Below are positions 25,395-33,901 of a stretch of 64,000 nucleotides of DNA, piece by piece. The stretch is from a bacterium. GTDB lineage: Bacteria; Planctomycetota; UBA1135; UBA2386. Position 1 is the stretch's first letter. Each line of letters starts with the position of its first letter. The position numbers and the translations under genes were made by a program. The stretch lies in the NCBI GenBank assembly GCA_024743115.1, contig JANSXC010000013.1:1-64000 (forward strand), given 5' to 3'. The notes under the pieces are model-generated. The model had not been told where the DNA came from. It was given only the letters and a program-made list of their open reading frames with translations, and ran no database searches.

Positions 25395-26888
25395 ATGGTG
25401 ACGAGCCCCGTACCCGATCTGCGAATCGCCGCAGCCAACGACTGCGAGCTGCGGCCCGACGGCTCGCACGTGCTCTACTGGATGAACGGCGCACGGCGTC
25501 CGCATCACAACTTCGCGCTCGATCGCGCGATCGAGCACGCCCGATCGCTGGGCAAACCGCTGATCGTGCTCGAAGCGCTGCGCTGCGGCTATCAGTGGGC
25601 GAGCGACCGGTTCCATCGGTTCATTCTCGAGGGAATGCGGGCCAACGCGGCGGCATTCGAGGGCTCGAGCGTTCGCTACTACCCCTACGTCGAACCCGCA
25701 GAGGGCGCCGGCAAGGGCCTCGTCGAGGCGCTCGCAGCGGACGCGTGTGTCGTCATCGCCGACGACTTCCCGTGCTTCTTCCTGCCGCGGGCGAACGCCG
25801 CCGCAGCTGCCCGCGTACCGTGCCTGATGGAGCTGGTCGACTCCAACGGCCTGCTGCCGATGCGCGCGCCGGGTGACAAGGTCTTCGCCCGAGCCGTGGA
25901 TCTGCGGCGCTGGCTGCAGCGCAACATCGCGCCACACTTGACCGATCAGCCGCGCAAGAACCCGCTCGCGCGACTGGAGCTACCGCGGGCGCGGATCGCG
26001 CGCAGCATCACCGATCGCTGGCCCGCGGCGACCAGCCGGATGCTCGCCGCGAGTCCGGGCGCTCTCGCCGAGCTGCCGATCGACCACTCCGTCACGCCGG
26101 TCGAGCGCGTGACCGGCGGCCCCGTGGCCGGCAGCCGGCGACTGCGCGAGTTCGTCGACGACGCCCTGTCGCGTTACGAAGACGACCGCAACCACCCGGA
26201 CCGGCGCGGCGGCAGTGAACTGGCACCCTGGCTGCACTTCGGCCACGTCTCCGTCCACGAGGTGTTCGAACGGCTCGCGAAAGTGCACGACTGGACCACG
26301 GACGCGCTCGGCCCGACGAAGAACGGGAGTCGCGACGGCTTCTGGAACATGAATCCCGCAGCCGACGGCTTCCTCGACGAACTCGTCACGTGGCGCGAAC
26401 TCGGCCTGAACTTCTGCAGTCGCCGCCCGGACTACGACCAATACGAATCGCTGCCCGCCTGGGCCCAGCGCACGCTCACTGATCACGAGAGCGACGTGCG
26501 CGAACACCTCTACACGTACGAGCAGTTCGACGAGGCGCGGACGCACGACGAGGTCTGGAACGCAGCCCAGCGCCAACTCCGGGCGGAGGGCCGCATCCAC
26601 AACTACCTGCGCATGGTCTGGGGCAAGATGATCCTGGCCTGGACCCCATCGCCGCAGATCGCGCTGGAGATCCTGATCGATCTCAACAACCGCTACGCCC
26701 TCGACGGTCGTAACCCCAATTCCTACAGCGGGATCTTCTGGGTGCTCGGCCGCTACGACCGGGCCTGGGGGCCCGAGCGACCGGTGTTCGGCAAGATCAG
26801 ATTCATGTCGCCCGAACGGACCAAGGCGAAGGTTCGGATGCGTGAGTACCTGGCACGCTTCGGGCCGGAAAGTCAGTACGAATCCTGA
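25395..26888 (+). CDS. phr: Class II CPD deoxyribodipyrimidine photolyase
   Basis: A 497-residue flavoenzyme that uses light to split cyclobutane pyrimidine dimers in DNA. The N-terminal alpha/beta domain (VLYWMNGARRPHHNFALD) would hold an antenna cofactor, and the C-terminal helical domain binds FAD. Class II identity is shown by YLRMVWGKMILAW, the helix NRYALDGRNPNSYSGIFW and RYDRAWGPERPVFGKIRFM, which differ from class I photolyases and cryptochromes. Length is normal for the class. It stands alone, 100 bases after the histidine kinase, and points to a habitat with light exposure. Confidence 0.95.
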   Translation: MVTSPVPDLRIAAANDCELRPDGSHVLYWMNGARRPHHNFALDRAIEHARSLGKPLIVLEALRCGYQWASDRFHRFILEGMRANAAAFEGSSVRYYPYVEPAEGAGKGLVEALAADACVVIADDFPCFFLPRANAAAAARVPCLMELVDSNGLLPMRAPGDKVFARAVDLRRWLQRNIAPHLTDQPRKNPLARLELPRARIARSITDRWPAATSRMLAASPGALAELPIDHSVTPVERVTGGPVAGSRRLREFVDDALSRYEDDRNHPDRRGGSELAPWLHFGHVSVHEVFERLAKVHDWTTDALGPTKNGSRDGFWNMNPAADGFLDELVTWRELGLNFCSRRPDYDQYESLPAWAQRTLTDHESDVREHLYTYEQFDEARTHDEVWNAAQRQLRAEGRIHNYLRMVWGKMILAWTPSPQIALEILIDLNNRYALDGRNPNSYSGIFWVLGRYDRAWGPERPVFGKIRFMSPERTKAKVRMREYLARFGPESQYES

Positions 26889-26957
26889 TTGCGTCAGGCA
26901 TCCGACCGCCCGACAGTGTTTCGCCCTTACTCGACCCGAAACCCCCATAGGAGTTCC

Positions 26958-28172
26958 ATGTACCGCCAAGCCATCCTCGCCCTGGCTGCGATGTTCGCGC
27001 TCGCTTTCAGTGCTTTTGCCCAAGAGGGCCCGACTGCCAAGACCGCCGGTGATGTCAGTGTGACGACTGGCAACCTGAAGACCATGCTGACGCCGATGCA
27101 GCTGCCGCAAGTCGAAGCGGAAGCCGCGGCATGGGTCGGCCTGCTCGAAGCCAAGACCACTGAGATCAGTGCGGCCCGCCTCGGCGGCAACGAAAACCCG
27201 ACGGATCTGGTCGGCCAGCAGAAGGCTCTCGTCGAGCGCGTAGAAGCGGTCCTGCAAGCGATGGCCGCGCGCGGCGGCGACATCGCGACCTACGAGAAGT
27301 ACGTCGCAGCGGCGCAGTCGGCCGGCACCCCCGGCACTCTTTCGGGCTTCACAACGTACGTCATGGAATGGGCTGTCGCCGAAGACGGCGGCATTCAGTT
27401 CGCGATCAACATCGGCCTGTTCATTCTCACTCTGATCGCCTTCAAGATCCTGGCCGGCATCATCGCGGGTATCGTCAGCAAGGCGGTCTCGCGCATGCGC
27501 GGCACCTCGGAGCTGCTGCGCGACTTCTTCGTCAACACGACCCGCAAGATCGTCTTCCTGATCGGCCTCGTCTTCGCGCTGTCCGTCCTCGGTCTCGATA
27601 TCGGCCCGTTCCTCGCCGCGATGGGCGCCGCCGGTTTCATCATCGCCTTCGCCCTGCAGGGCACGCTGTCGAACTTCGCGTCCGGCATCATGATCCTGAT
27701 CTACCGCCCGTACGACATCGGCGAGGTCGTCTCCGTCGCCGGCACGATGGGCAAGGTTGACGCCATGTCCCTCGTCTCGACGACGCTGCGCCTGCCCGAC
27801 AACCAGACGGTCATCATCCCCAACAACTCGATCTGGGGCGACGTGATCACCAACGTCACGAGCCAGGACACCCGCCGCGTCGACATGGTCTTCGGCTGTG
27901 GCTACGGCGACGACCTGCAGAAGGCGCAGAAGGTGCTCGAGGAGATCGTCAACGCGCACCCGAAGGTCCTCAAGGACCCGGCCCCGGTCATCAAGGTGCA
28001 CGAACTCGCCGACTCGTCGGTCAACTTCGTCGTCCGCCCGTGGAGCAACACCGCGGACTACTGGGACGTGTTCTGGGACGTCACGCGCCAGGTCAAGGAG
28101 CGCTTCGATGCGGAGGGGCTGAACATCCCGTTCCCGCAGCAGGAAGTGCACATGCACCAGCTCAAGGACTGA
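26958..28172 (+). CDS. MscS-family small-conductance mechanosensitive channel
   Basis: A 404-residue member of the MscS family, which opens under membrane tension to release osmolytes. The ATG at 26958 has TAGGAG just upstream and starts a signal peptide (ending FAQ), so the protein has a cleaved leader and a periplasmic region (about residues 23-130) before three membrane helices. The pore-lining region is seen in AAMGAAGFIIAFALQGTL, followed by FASGIMILIYRPYDIGEVV and the cytoplasmic vestibule. The leader plus extra periplasmic domain is larger than E. coli MscS (286 residues). A strong hairpin 49 bases after the stop probably ends the transcript. Confidence 0.93.
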   Translation: MYRQAILALAAMFALAFSAFAQEGPTAKTAGDVSVTTGNLKTMLTPMQLPQVEAEAAAWVGLLEAKTTEISAARLGGNENPTDLVGQQKALVERVEAVLQAMAARGGDIATYEKYVAAAQSAGTPGTLSGFTTYVMEWAVAEDGGIQFAINIGLFILTLIAFKILAGIIAGIVSKAVSRMRGTSELLRDFFVNTTRKIVFLIGLVFALSVLGLDIGPFLAAMGAAGFIIAFALQGTLSNFASGIMILIYRPYDIGEVVSVAGTMGKVDAMSLVSTTLRLPDNQTVIIPNNSIWGDVITNVTSQDTRRVDMVFGCGYGDDLQKAQKVLEEIVNAHPKVLKDPAPVIKVHELADSSVNFVVRPWSNTADYWDVFWDVTRQVKERFDAEGLNIPFPQQEVHMHQLKD

Positions 28173-28193
28173 GCCGCTGCCGCCCCGACGCTC

Positions 28194-28209
28194 CCGTCCG
28201 GCCGGACGG
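28194..28209. terminator. Perfect 16-base palindrome after the MscS gene
   Basis: CCGTCCGG is followed immediately by CCGGACGG, giving an uninterrupted palindrome 22 bases after the channel gene stop. It may add to transcription termination together with the hairpin at 28221-28245, or it may be a protein-binding site. There is no T-tract. Confidence 0.35.
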
Positions 28210-28220
28210 TCGAGCGTTAC

Positions 28221-28245
28221 GCGGCAAGCCCGAAGGGCTTGCCGC
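28221..28245 (+). terminator. Hairpin terminator candidate after the MscS gene
   Basis: An 11-base perfect stem (GCGGCAAGCCC paired with GGGCTTGCCGC) with a GAA triloop, downstream of the channel gene and 18 bases before the start of the next gene. It lacks a run of Ts, so it would be a non-canonical intrinsic terminator, as is common in GC-rich genomes. Confidence 0.55.
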
Positions 28246-28262
28246 ATCGCCGGATCAGGACC

Positions 28263-29405
28263 ATGCTGCCGCGCATGAAGACCCTTGTCACGGCCTTGGC
28301 GATCACCAGCACGACGCTGGCCCAACAGACACTCGTTGTCGACGCCGGCGGCGGCACGCCGTTCCAGCAGATCCAACCGGCCATCAGCGCAGCAGCGGCC
28401 GGCGATCTCATCGAAGTCCGACCCGGCGTCTACCAGCCGTTCGTCTGCAGCAAGGCCGTGCGGATCTTCGGCTCGGCGGGCGCCGTCGTGGCCGAGACGT
28501 TCACGACGACGGCGATCACCGTGGACAACATCCCCGCGGGATCGACCTGCGCAATCGGCGGACTCGAGCTGCGTAGTCCAACGACACCCTGCATCTGCGA
28601 GCCCTCGGTCCGCGTGAATCAATGCGACGGCCTGGTGATCCTCGACACGATCCGACCCAACCTGCCGTCGCTCGAACCCCGGATCGAGGCCACGAGCGTC
28701 GCCGGCCTGATCCTGCGCGACTCTTTCGTCGGACCGGTGACAAGCAACGCGTCCGTGGTGCACCTCGATACGACGACCGTCGATACGGCATCGAGGACAA
28801 CGGGCGCGCTGATCGATCTGATCGACTCCGAACTCTCGATGACCGACGGCTTGATCCGAACGCATCAGGGCACGGGCCCGAACTTCGCGATTCGACTCGC
28901 CAACAGCCGAGCCAGGCTCCGGGTCGTGCAGAGCCTGAACATCGGTCTCAATCAAGGCAACCACGACTTCTTCGTCGATGGGACGTCTCAGCTCGACTAC
29001 GACCCGGCGACCACGTTCGCGCCGCTCGGCACACCGACCATCTGGCCGTTCGGCCCGGTCGGACCCGTGACGGCGAACGCGATGCCGGCCCTTCGCGTCA
29101 CCTCCGCCGGCCCGGGCGGCACCGTGCAGATCCAGATGCGCTACACGGTCGCGCCCGGCTTTCTGTGCACGTTCCTGGCGGCGCCCGGCGCCCCGGTGAC
29201 CGTGCCCGGGATCGATGGCTCGCTGTTCTTCAGCGGCAGCCTGATCGCCCAAATCGGGTGCTTCCCCACGGGCCCCAACATCGTGTTCGCTGGGTTCACG
29301 ATCCCGAACGATCCCACGATGTCCGGACTGCTGTTCACGGCGCAGGGCATCGCACTCGGAGGCTCGTTCCCGGCCACCAACGCCGACGCACTACGGATCC
29401 TGTAG
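28263..29405 (+). CDS. Secreted parallel beta-helix-type protein (paralogue)
   Basis: A 380-residue exported protein; the ATG at 28263 (with AGGA upstream) or the one at 28275 begins a signal peptide (MKTLVTALAITSTTLAQQ). The mature start TLVVDAGGGTPFQQIQPAI, then LIEVRPGVYQPF and VRIFGSAG, follow the same pattern as the gene at 4266-5429, to which it is clearly related. The fold is a right-handed beta helix of the NosD/pectate-lyase type without assignable catalytic residues. The C-terminal domain (from QIQMRYTVAPGF to NADALRIL) is the one shared by other secreted proteins here. Likely a surface or extracellular polysaccharide-related protein. Confidence 0.72.
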   Translation: MLPRMKTLVTALAITSTTLAQQTLVVDAGGGTPFQQIQPAISAAAAGDLIEVRPGVYQPFVCSKAVRIFGSAGAVVAETFTTTAITVDNIPAGSTCAIGGLELRSPTTPCICEPSVRVNQCDGLVILDTIRPNLPSLEPRIEATSVAGLILRDSFVGPVTSNASVVHLDTTTVDTASRTTGALIDLIDSELSMTDGLIRTHQGTGPNFAIRLANSRARLRVVQSLNIGLNQGNHDFFVDGTSQLDYDPATTFAPLGTPTIWPFGPVGPVTANAMPALRVTSAGPGGTVQIQMRYTVAPGFLCTFLAAPGAPVTVPGIDGSLFFSGSLIAQIGCFPTGPNIVFAGFTIPNDPTMSGLLFTAQGIALGGSFPATNADALRIL

Positions 29406-29422
29406 CTGCCCGGCGCGGCCTG

Positions 29423-29824
29423 CTACCGCTTGTTCTTCTCGTCCCAGTTCTTGGGCTCCCAGAGCTCGACCTTGTTGCCCTCCGGGTCCATCAGCCACGC
29501 GAACGCTCCGTTCTCGTGATACTGCGGCCCCTCGAGAATCTCGATACCCGCCGCGGTCAGCTGCTCGATCAACGCTGCGAGATCATCGACGCGGTAGTTG
29601 ATCATGAAGTTCGACTGACTCGGTCGGAACCACTCGCTGTCGTGGTCGGCCACGTTCCAGACGGTCACCCCCTTGTCCTCGGCGGTGTCCTGCTCCCAGT
29701 GCAGGATCGAGGCCCCGAAGTCCTCGAGCTTCATCCCGAGATGCTTCTCGTACCACGCGGACAGCTTCTTGCCGTCGCCTCGTGAGAGGAAGAACACGCC
29801 GCCGATACCGGTTACTCGCGCCAT
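29423..29824 (-). CDS. VOC (glyoxalase-like) family protein
   Basis: A 133-residue protein with one vicinal-oxygen-chelate fold: paired beta-alpha-beta units beginning TGIGGVFFLSRGDGKKLSAW and ending AFAWLMDPEGNKVELWEPKN. The final DPEGNxxELWE is the classic VOC signature and contributes a metal-binding Glu; a second acidic or His ligand in the first half (ILHWEQD) is plausible. Family members act as glyoxalases, ring-cleaving dioxygenases or antibiotic-binding proteins, and this one cannot be assigned more narrowly. It lies alone on the minus strand, converging on the beta-helix gene. Confidence 0.85.
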   Translation of the reverse strand: MARVTGIGGVFFLSRGDGKKLSAWYEKHLGMKLEDFGASILHWEQDTAEDKGVTVWNVADHDSEWFRPSQSNFMINYRVDDLAALIEQLTAAGIEILEGPQYHENGAFAWLMDPEGNKVELWEPKNWDEKNKR

Positions 29825-29876
29825 GGCGCGAATGCTAACCAGCGGGGCGTAGGGCCGTCAGGGATTCGGCCCGCGC

Positions 29877-29900
29877 GGACGGTCGCCTGAGCGACCGTCC
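29877..29900 (-). terminator. Hairpin terminator candidate 1 after gene 29957-31357
   Basis: A perfect 10-base stem (GGACGGTCGC with GCGACCGTCC) around the loop CTGA. It lies 57-80 bases beyond the stop of the minus-strand secreted protein and could also shield the VOC gene promoter from read-through. There is no T-tract. Confidence 0.55.
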
Positions 29901-29915
29901 GGGGGGAGCGCGGCG

Positions 29916-29933
29916 CGCCCGCAATCGCGGGCG
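29916..29933 (-). terminator. Hairpin terminator candidate 2 after gene 29957-31357
   Basis: A seven-base perfect stem (CGCCCGC with GCGGGCG) with an AATC loop, 24 bases beyond the stop codon. Together with the hairpin at 29877 it forms a tandem GC-rich termination region. Confidence 0.45.
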
Positions 29934-29956
29934 GCCAGCGCACCACACTCAACCGC

Positions 29957-31357
29957 TCAGTTCCAGCTGAGCAGGATCGGCGCCGACAGGGTCAGCGTCG
30001 TGAGGTCGGCGCACTGCATCTTGGCGCCGAGGCCCGGGAAGCCCGCCGGAATGCTGATCGGCTGGGTGCCGAAGCCTTCGGGATCCGCCTGCACGAGCAG
30101 CAGGCCGAGCGACGGGATGTTCGGGTAGAACTCGTTCCAACCCGGGGCCGGGATCGGGCCGATCGGCGAGATCGGGAAACGGCTCGGGAACAGGCCCGGC
30201 GCGCCGAGGACCTCGAGGTCGAGGAAGTACGCCACGAACGCATTCGGCGTCGCACCGGTCACGTCGACGTTGAACGTCGCCGGAGTGGTCGGCGCATAGA
30301 CCGGGAACGAATCGAGGTGCATCGGCGTCAGACCGCTCGTGTTCTGCGGCTGGAACGCGAGCGCCCACGGGTGGCCGAACGCGAACTGGAAGCCGCCCTT
30401 GAGGCCCAGAGAGTTGGGGCCGAACAGCGGCACGCCGTTGACCGACGGGATGACGCCAGCCGTGTTGTTGGTCGGGTTGTCCTTCGTGCTGCAGAAGCCC
30501 TCGTCGAGATCGTCGTCGTTGGCGAGCCAGAAGTGCGGCATCGTCAGGTTCGTCACCGTGCTGGTGAACGTCCCGCCCGTCGGGTCGATCTCGATCGCAC
30601 AGATGTCATTCACGCCCGTGTAGCCGGCGTTGATGAACATCACGTCGAGTTCGGCTTCCGTGATCACGATTTCGGCCGAGCCCGCAGTCACCGCGGTCAC
30701 GACGTTGCCCGTGAAGGTCAGCGCCGAACCCGGGATCCGCATGATGCCGCCGTCCTGGAGCGTGGTGCCGTTGACGTTGACGCCAGCCGTGAACGAGAAG
30801 TAGAAGTCGTTCGTCGCGGGATCGACCGTGAAGCCGTCGACGTCGACGTTGCTGCTGGTGCTGTTGGCAGCGGTGATGATCTGAGCCTGACTGATCAGCG
30901 TCTCGACGCTGGTCGTCGTGCCGTTGTTCGACAGCTTGATGATGTCGCCATCGGTCACGGCCGTGCCGAGGAAACCACCGACGTCGATGTCACTGCTCAT
31001 CGAGAAGTAGACGTCGAAGAAGCTCGCGGGCGCGTTCGTCACCGAGAGCGGCACCCAGAGGGCGTCGATCGAGCCGGCCGTACTGTCGCCGTACTGCGCG
31101 TCGTTGTCGTCATCGCCGAAGAACGCACACCACGTACCGTAGTCGCAGTAAGGCAGGGCGAACGGCATGCCGCCGGGCGAGTAGTAGAGCACCGCGTCGT
31201 CCGAGACGACCGCGCCGTCGCCGACGTAGGTGCTGTTGAGCTCGACGGTGTTGTCCATGACGAACAACAGGCTCGACGGTCCGTTGTAATCGCTCTGGGC
31301 GAGGGAGGTCCCGGCCAGCAGCGCGGCCGAGGAGATGGTCAGGAAAGTGTTACGCAT
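29957..31357 (-). CDS. Secreted protein, tandem paralogue A
   Basis: A 466-residue exported protein with a signal peptide (MRNTFLTISSAALLAGTSLAQ, residues 1-21, cleavage after AQ) and a good ribosome-binding site (GAGGAAA). The mature part contains Asp/Asn-rich turns (AFFGDDDNDAQYGD) that may bind calcium, and phrases such as NVDVDGFTVDPATNDFYFSF that suggest beta-propeller blades. It shares these and the phrase VIPSVNGV with the next gene, from which it arose by tandem duplication. The last 100 residues form a beta-sandwich. No catalytic motif was seen; role unknown, probably at the cell surface. Confidence 0.75.
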   Translation of the reverse strand: MRNTFLTISSAALLAGTSLAQSDYNGPSSLLFVMDNTVELNSTYVGDGAVVSDDAVLYYSPGGMPFALPYCDYGTWCAFFGDDDNDAQYGDSTAGSIDALWVPLSVTNAPASFFDVYFSMSSDIDVGGFLGTAVTDGDIIKLSNNGTTTSVETLISQAQIITAANSTSSNVDVDGFTVDPATNDFYFSFTAGVNVNGTTLQDGGIMRIPGSALTFTGNVVTAVTAGSAEIVITEAELDVMFINAGYTGVNDICAIEIDPTGGTFTSTVTNLTMPHFWLANDDDLDEGFCSTKDNPTNNTAGVIPSVNGVPLFGPNSLGLKGGFQFAFGHPWALAFQPQNTSGLTPMHLDSFPVYAPTTPATFNVDVTGATPNAFVAYFLDLEVLGAPGLFPSRFPISPIGPIPAPGWNEFYPNIPSLGLLLVQADPEGFGTQPISIPAGFPGLGAKMQCADLTTLTLSAPILLSWN

Positions 31358-31491
31358 TGGGTTTCCTCAGTAGAGAATTCGGGTAGCAGGATAGGGCTCG
31401 GGCGAGAAGGAGCGACAACGGCGTATGAACATCCCGCGAAGGTATGATTACGCCACACCAGAAAAGTGTTTCGCAATCCCGCGCCCGAGCG

Positions 31492-31518
31492 GCCGCCCCA
31501 GCCTTCGCAAAGGGCGGC
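31492..31518 (-). terminator. Hairpin terminator candidate after gene 31530-32903
   Basis: A seven-base GC stem (GCCGCCC with GGGCGGC) with a 13-base loop, 12 bases beyond the stop codon of the minus-strand gene. It would separate the two paralogous genes into independent transcripts. There is no T-tract. Confidence 0.35.
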
Positions 31519-31529
31519 GCGGCGCGGCC

Positions 31530-32903
31530 TTACTCGGTCACGGCGATGACCGGCGAGCTCAGCACCAGGTTGCCGATGTCGCCGACCTGGCAGACGAAAC
31601 CAATCCCCGGCGGCAGGGCCGGGAAGCTGAGCGGCAGCGTCGTGAAACCTTCGGCGTCCGCAGCCACGACGAGCGCGGCCGGGGCCGGGAAGCCCGGGTA
31701 GTACTCGAGCCAGCTCGGGCTGCTGACCGGGATCGGCGCAGGACCCCGCGGCGCGAAAGCACCCGCAGTGCCCGCGTCCGAGAAGCCGAAGATGTAGACG
31801 GTGAAGCCGTTCGGCGTGGCACCCGAGCAGTCGAAGTCGAACGTCGTCGGCGTGGTTTGCGCGAACGGGAACACGTCGGCGTGCATCGGCGTCAGGTTGC
31901 CTGGACTCTGCTGCTGGAACGCGAGGCTCCACGGGTTGCCGAGGGCCCCACCACCGAGGCCGCCGCGCAGACCGAAGGCAGCCGCGCCCTGCATGGCGAC
32001 GCCGTTGACCGACGGAATCACGCCGCCGCTCACCGTGCTGATGATCGCGTCCTTCGACGACGAGTCGTCGGTGAGCCACAAGTGCGCCACCGTCTTGCTC
32101 GTGCTGGTGCTGACAAAGGTGCCGCCGTTCGGATCGAGCTCGATGCCGTTGAGGTCGCTCGCGGCGCCGAAGCCGGCGTTGGTGAGAATGGTGTCGACCT
32201 CTGCCTTGGTCATGACGACCTCGGCAGAGTTCGCGGTCACCGACGTCACGAGACCACCCGTGGTGGTGTAGCTGCCGCCGGGGATGCGAATCACGGCATC
32301 GTCCACGGCGCTCGTGCCACTAACGATCGTGGTCGCCGTGAAGGTGAAGTAGAGGTCGCCGTTGCTCTCGTCGATCGCGAAGCCATCGACGTCGACGTTC
32401 GAGGTGGACGGTGCAACGCCCGCCGCGGTGATCTGCGCCTGGCTGATGAAGATCTCGACGCCACTCGGCGTGAGACGGAAGATGTCGCCGTCGGTCACGG
32501 CAGCGCCGAGGTAACCCCCAGCGTCGGTGCCGGTCTGGACCGAGACCCAGACGTCGAACATGCTCGGCGGGCACGGCGCGTTCCGCGGCACGTGCACGGC
32601 GTCGAGTGAGCCGATGATGGTCTCGCCGTGATCGCCGTCGTTGTCTTCATCGCCGAAGAAAGCTGCCCAAGTCGAACCATCGACGAGCGGCAGCGCGAAG
32701 GGGCGCGGGCCCATCGGCGCGTAGGTCATCAGTCCATCATCGCTGACGATGTGGGCCTGGTTCGTGTTGTTGAGGCTGTTGACCTCGACGGTGTTGTCCA
32801 TGCCGAAGACGAGGTTGGCAGGACCGGAGTAGTTGCTGCCTTGCGCAGCGAGAGAGCCCGCCGCAGCCGCGACGGTGACGAGGTGGATCAGGGATCGGTT
32901 CAT
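31530..32903 (-). CDS. Secreted protein, tandem paralogue B
   Basis: A 457-residue exported protein with signal peptide MNRSLIHLVTVAAAAGSLAAQ (residues 1-21 read directly). It parallels its neighbour block by block: NLVFGMDNTVEVNS, AAFFGDEDNDGDHGE, NVDVDGFAIDESNGDLYF and GGVIPSVNGVAM match NTVELNS, AFFGDDDNDAQYGD, NVDVDGFTVDPATNDFYF and AGVIPSVNGVPL. Asp/Asn-rich turns may bind calcium. The C-terminal 100 residues are a beta-sandwich as in the partner. The genes lie head to tail with 172 bases between them, so separate promoters are likely. Function unknown. Confidence 0.75.
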   Translation of the reverse strand: MNRSLIHLVTVAAAAGSLAAQGSNYSGPANLVFGMDNTVEVNSLNNTNQAHIVSDDGLMTYAPMGPRPFALPLVDGSTWAAFFGDEDNDGDHGETIIGSLDAVHVPRNAPCPPSMFDVWVSVQTGTDAGGYLGAAVTDGDIFRLTPSGVEIFISQAQITAAGVAPSTSNVDVDGFAIDESNGDLYFTFTATTIVSGTSAVDDAVIRIPGGSYTTTGGLVTSVTANSAEVVMTKAEVDTILTNAGFGAASDLNGIELDPNGGTFVSTSTSKTVAHLWLTDDSSSKDAIISTVSGGVIPSVNGVAMQGAAAFGLRGGLGGGALGNPWSLAFQQQSPGNLTPMHADVFPFAQTTPTTFDFDCSGATPNGFTVYIFGFSDAGTAGAFAPRGPAPIPVSSPSWLEYYPGFPAPAALVVAADAEGFTTLPLSFPALPPGIGFVCQVGDIGNLVLSSPVIAVTE

Positions 32904-33044
32904 GATGTGGGCCAGGGAAACTACCGGGCAATGCGGGAATTCCGCCAGCGGCAGGACAGCACTCGGTGAAGGCGTTGTCGCTCGACCGGATGGATCGCGA
33001 GCCCGGCTGCATCCGAGGCGAGGTCGAAGGCGAACAGCAAACCC

Positions 33045-33884
33045 ATGAGCAGGTTCGCCGCCCTCTCCTTGTCATCGCTGGTTCTGATCGTGCCGCTCGC
33101 GGCCCAGGATCGACTCTTTCGGCCAGCCGATTTCGAGGCGCGCAGCACCGTTGCCAAGGAGTTGCGAGAACTTCTGCGGGTCGAGCGCGAGTTTCTGCCG
33201 CTCATCGGGCTGGCAGCCGTCGTCGGCGCGCGACTGCCGAGTGACTCCCACGCTGCGTTCGAGCTTCGATCGACACTTCGCACGGCCAATGCCGCGATCG
33301 CGACGGACCGTGCGGCGGCCAGCCGACTGCGCTCGGAGCTGGGTGACCTGGTGCGCGTTCTCGAGTTCGAACCGACGATCGAGGCCGCACAGCCCGAGGG
33401 CTTCCCACAGGTCGGCGCCGTCGACGAGATCGAACTGCGAAGCTACCCGCGCTATCGCATGGCGCGAACGACGATGCGCGGCGGTCAGATGGGCGCGTTC
33501 TGGCCGCTGTTCCAGCACATCAAGAGCAACGACATCGCGATGACCACGCCGGTGCAGATGGACTGGCAGGCAGGTGACGATCGGCAGCCAGCGCAGATGG
33601 CCTTCCTCTACGGCGACAAGTCGACCGCACCCCGGTCGACGGCGGCGAACGTCGAGATCGTCGACATCGAACCGATGACCGTCCTGACGCTCGGCGCAAT
33701 CGGCTACGAAGGGCGCGAGCGGGTCGCGGCCATGCGCGCCCGACTCCTCGCCTGGCTCGCCACACCGACCTGCCCGGTGGCAGCGAGCGGCGACTTCCGC
33801 ACGATGGGCTACAACAGTCCGAGCGTGCCGCGCGACGAGCGGTATTTCGAAATCCAGATCCCGGTGTGCCGGCGATCGTTCTGA
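33045..33884 (+). CDS. SOUL heme-binding family protein
   Basis: A 279-residue exported protein: signal peptide ending PLAAQ, a helical region to about residue 125, then a SOUL domain (EIELRSYPRYRMART, WPLFQHIKSNDIAMTTPVQ and the near-invariant end TMGYNSPSVPRDERYFEIQI). SOUL proteins bind heme or related tetrapyrroles; the axial His is not conserved across the family and cannot be fixed here. It is followed after 17 bases by an SDR gene, probably in the same transcript, so a shared role in handling an oxidisable cofactor is possible but unproven. Confidence 0.88.
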   Translation: MSRFAALSLSSLVLIVPLAAQDRLFRPADFEARSTVAKELRELLRVEREFLPLIGLAAVVGARLPSDSHAAFELRSTLRTANAAIATDRAAASRLRSELGDLVRVLEFEPTIEAAQPEGFPQVGAVDEIELRSYPRYRMARTTMRGGQMGAFWPLFQHIKSNDIAMTTPVQMDWQAGDDRQPAQMAFLYGDKSTAPRSTAANVEIVDIEPMTVLTLGAIGYEGRERVAAMRARLLAWLATPTCPVAASGDFRTMGYNSPSVPRDERYFEIQIPVCRRSF

Positions 33885-33901
33885 GGGAGCGAGAGCAAGC
33901 G

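Noticed and set aside
25980..29252. A 1090-residue minus-strand open frame opposite the photolyase, MscS and beta-helix genes
   Set aside because: Its translation is Arg/Asp/Val-rich low-information sequence antisense to three well-supported genes. Long open shadows are common at this GC content.
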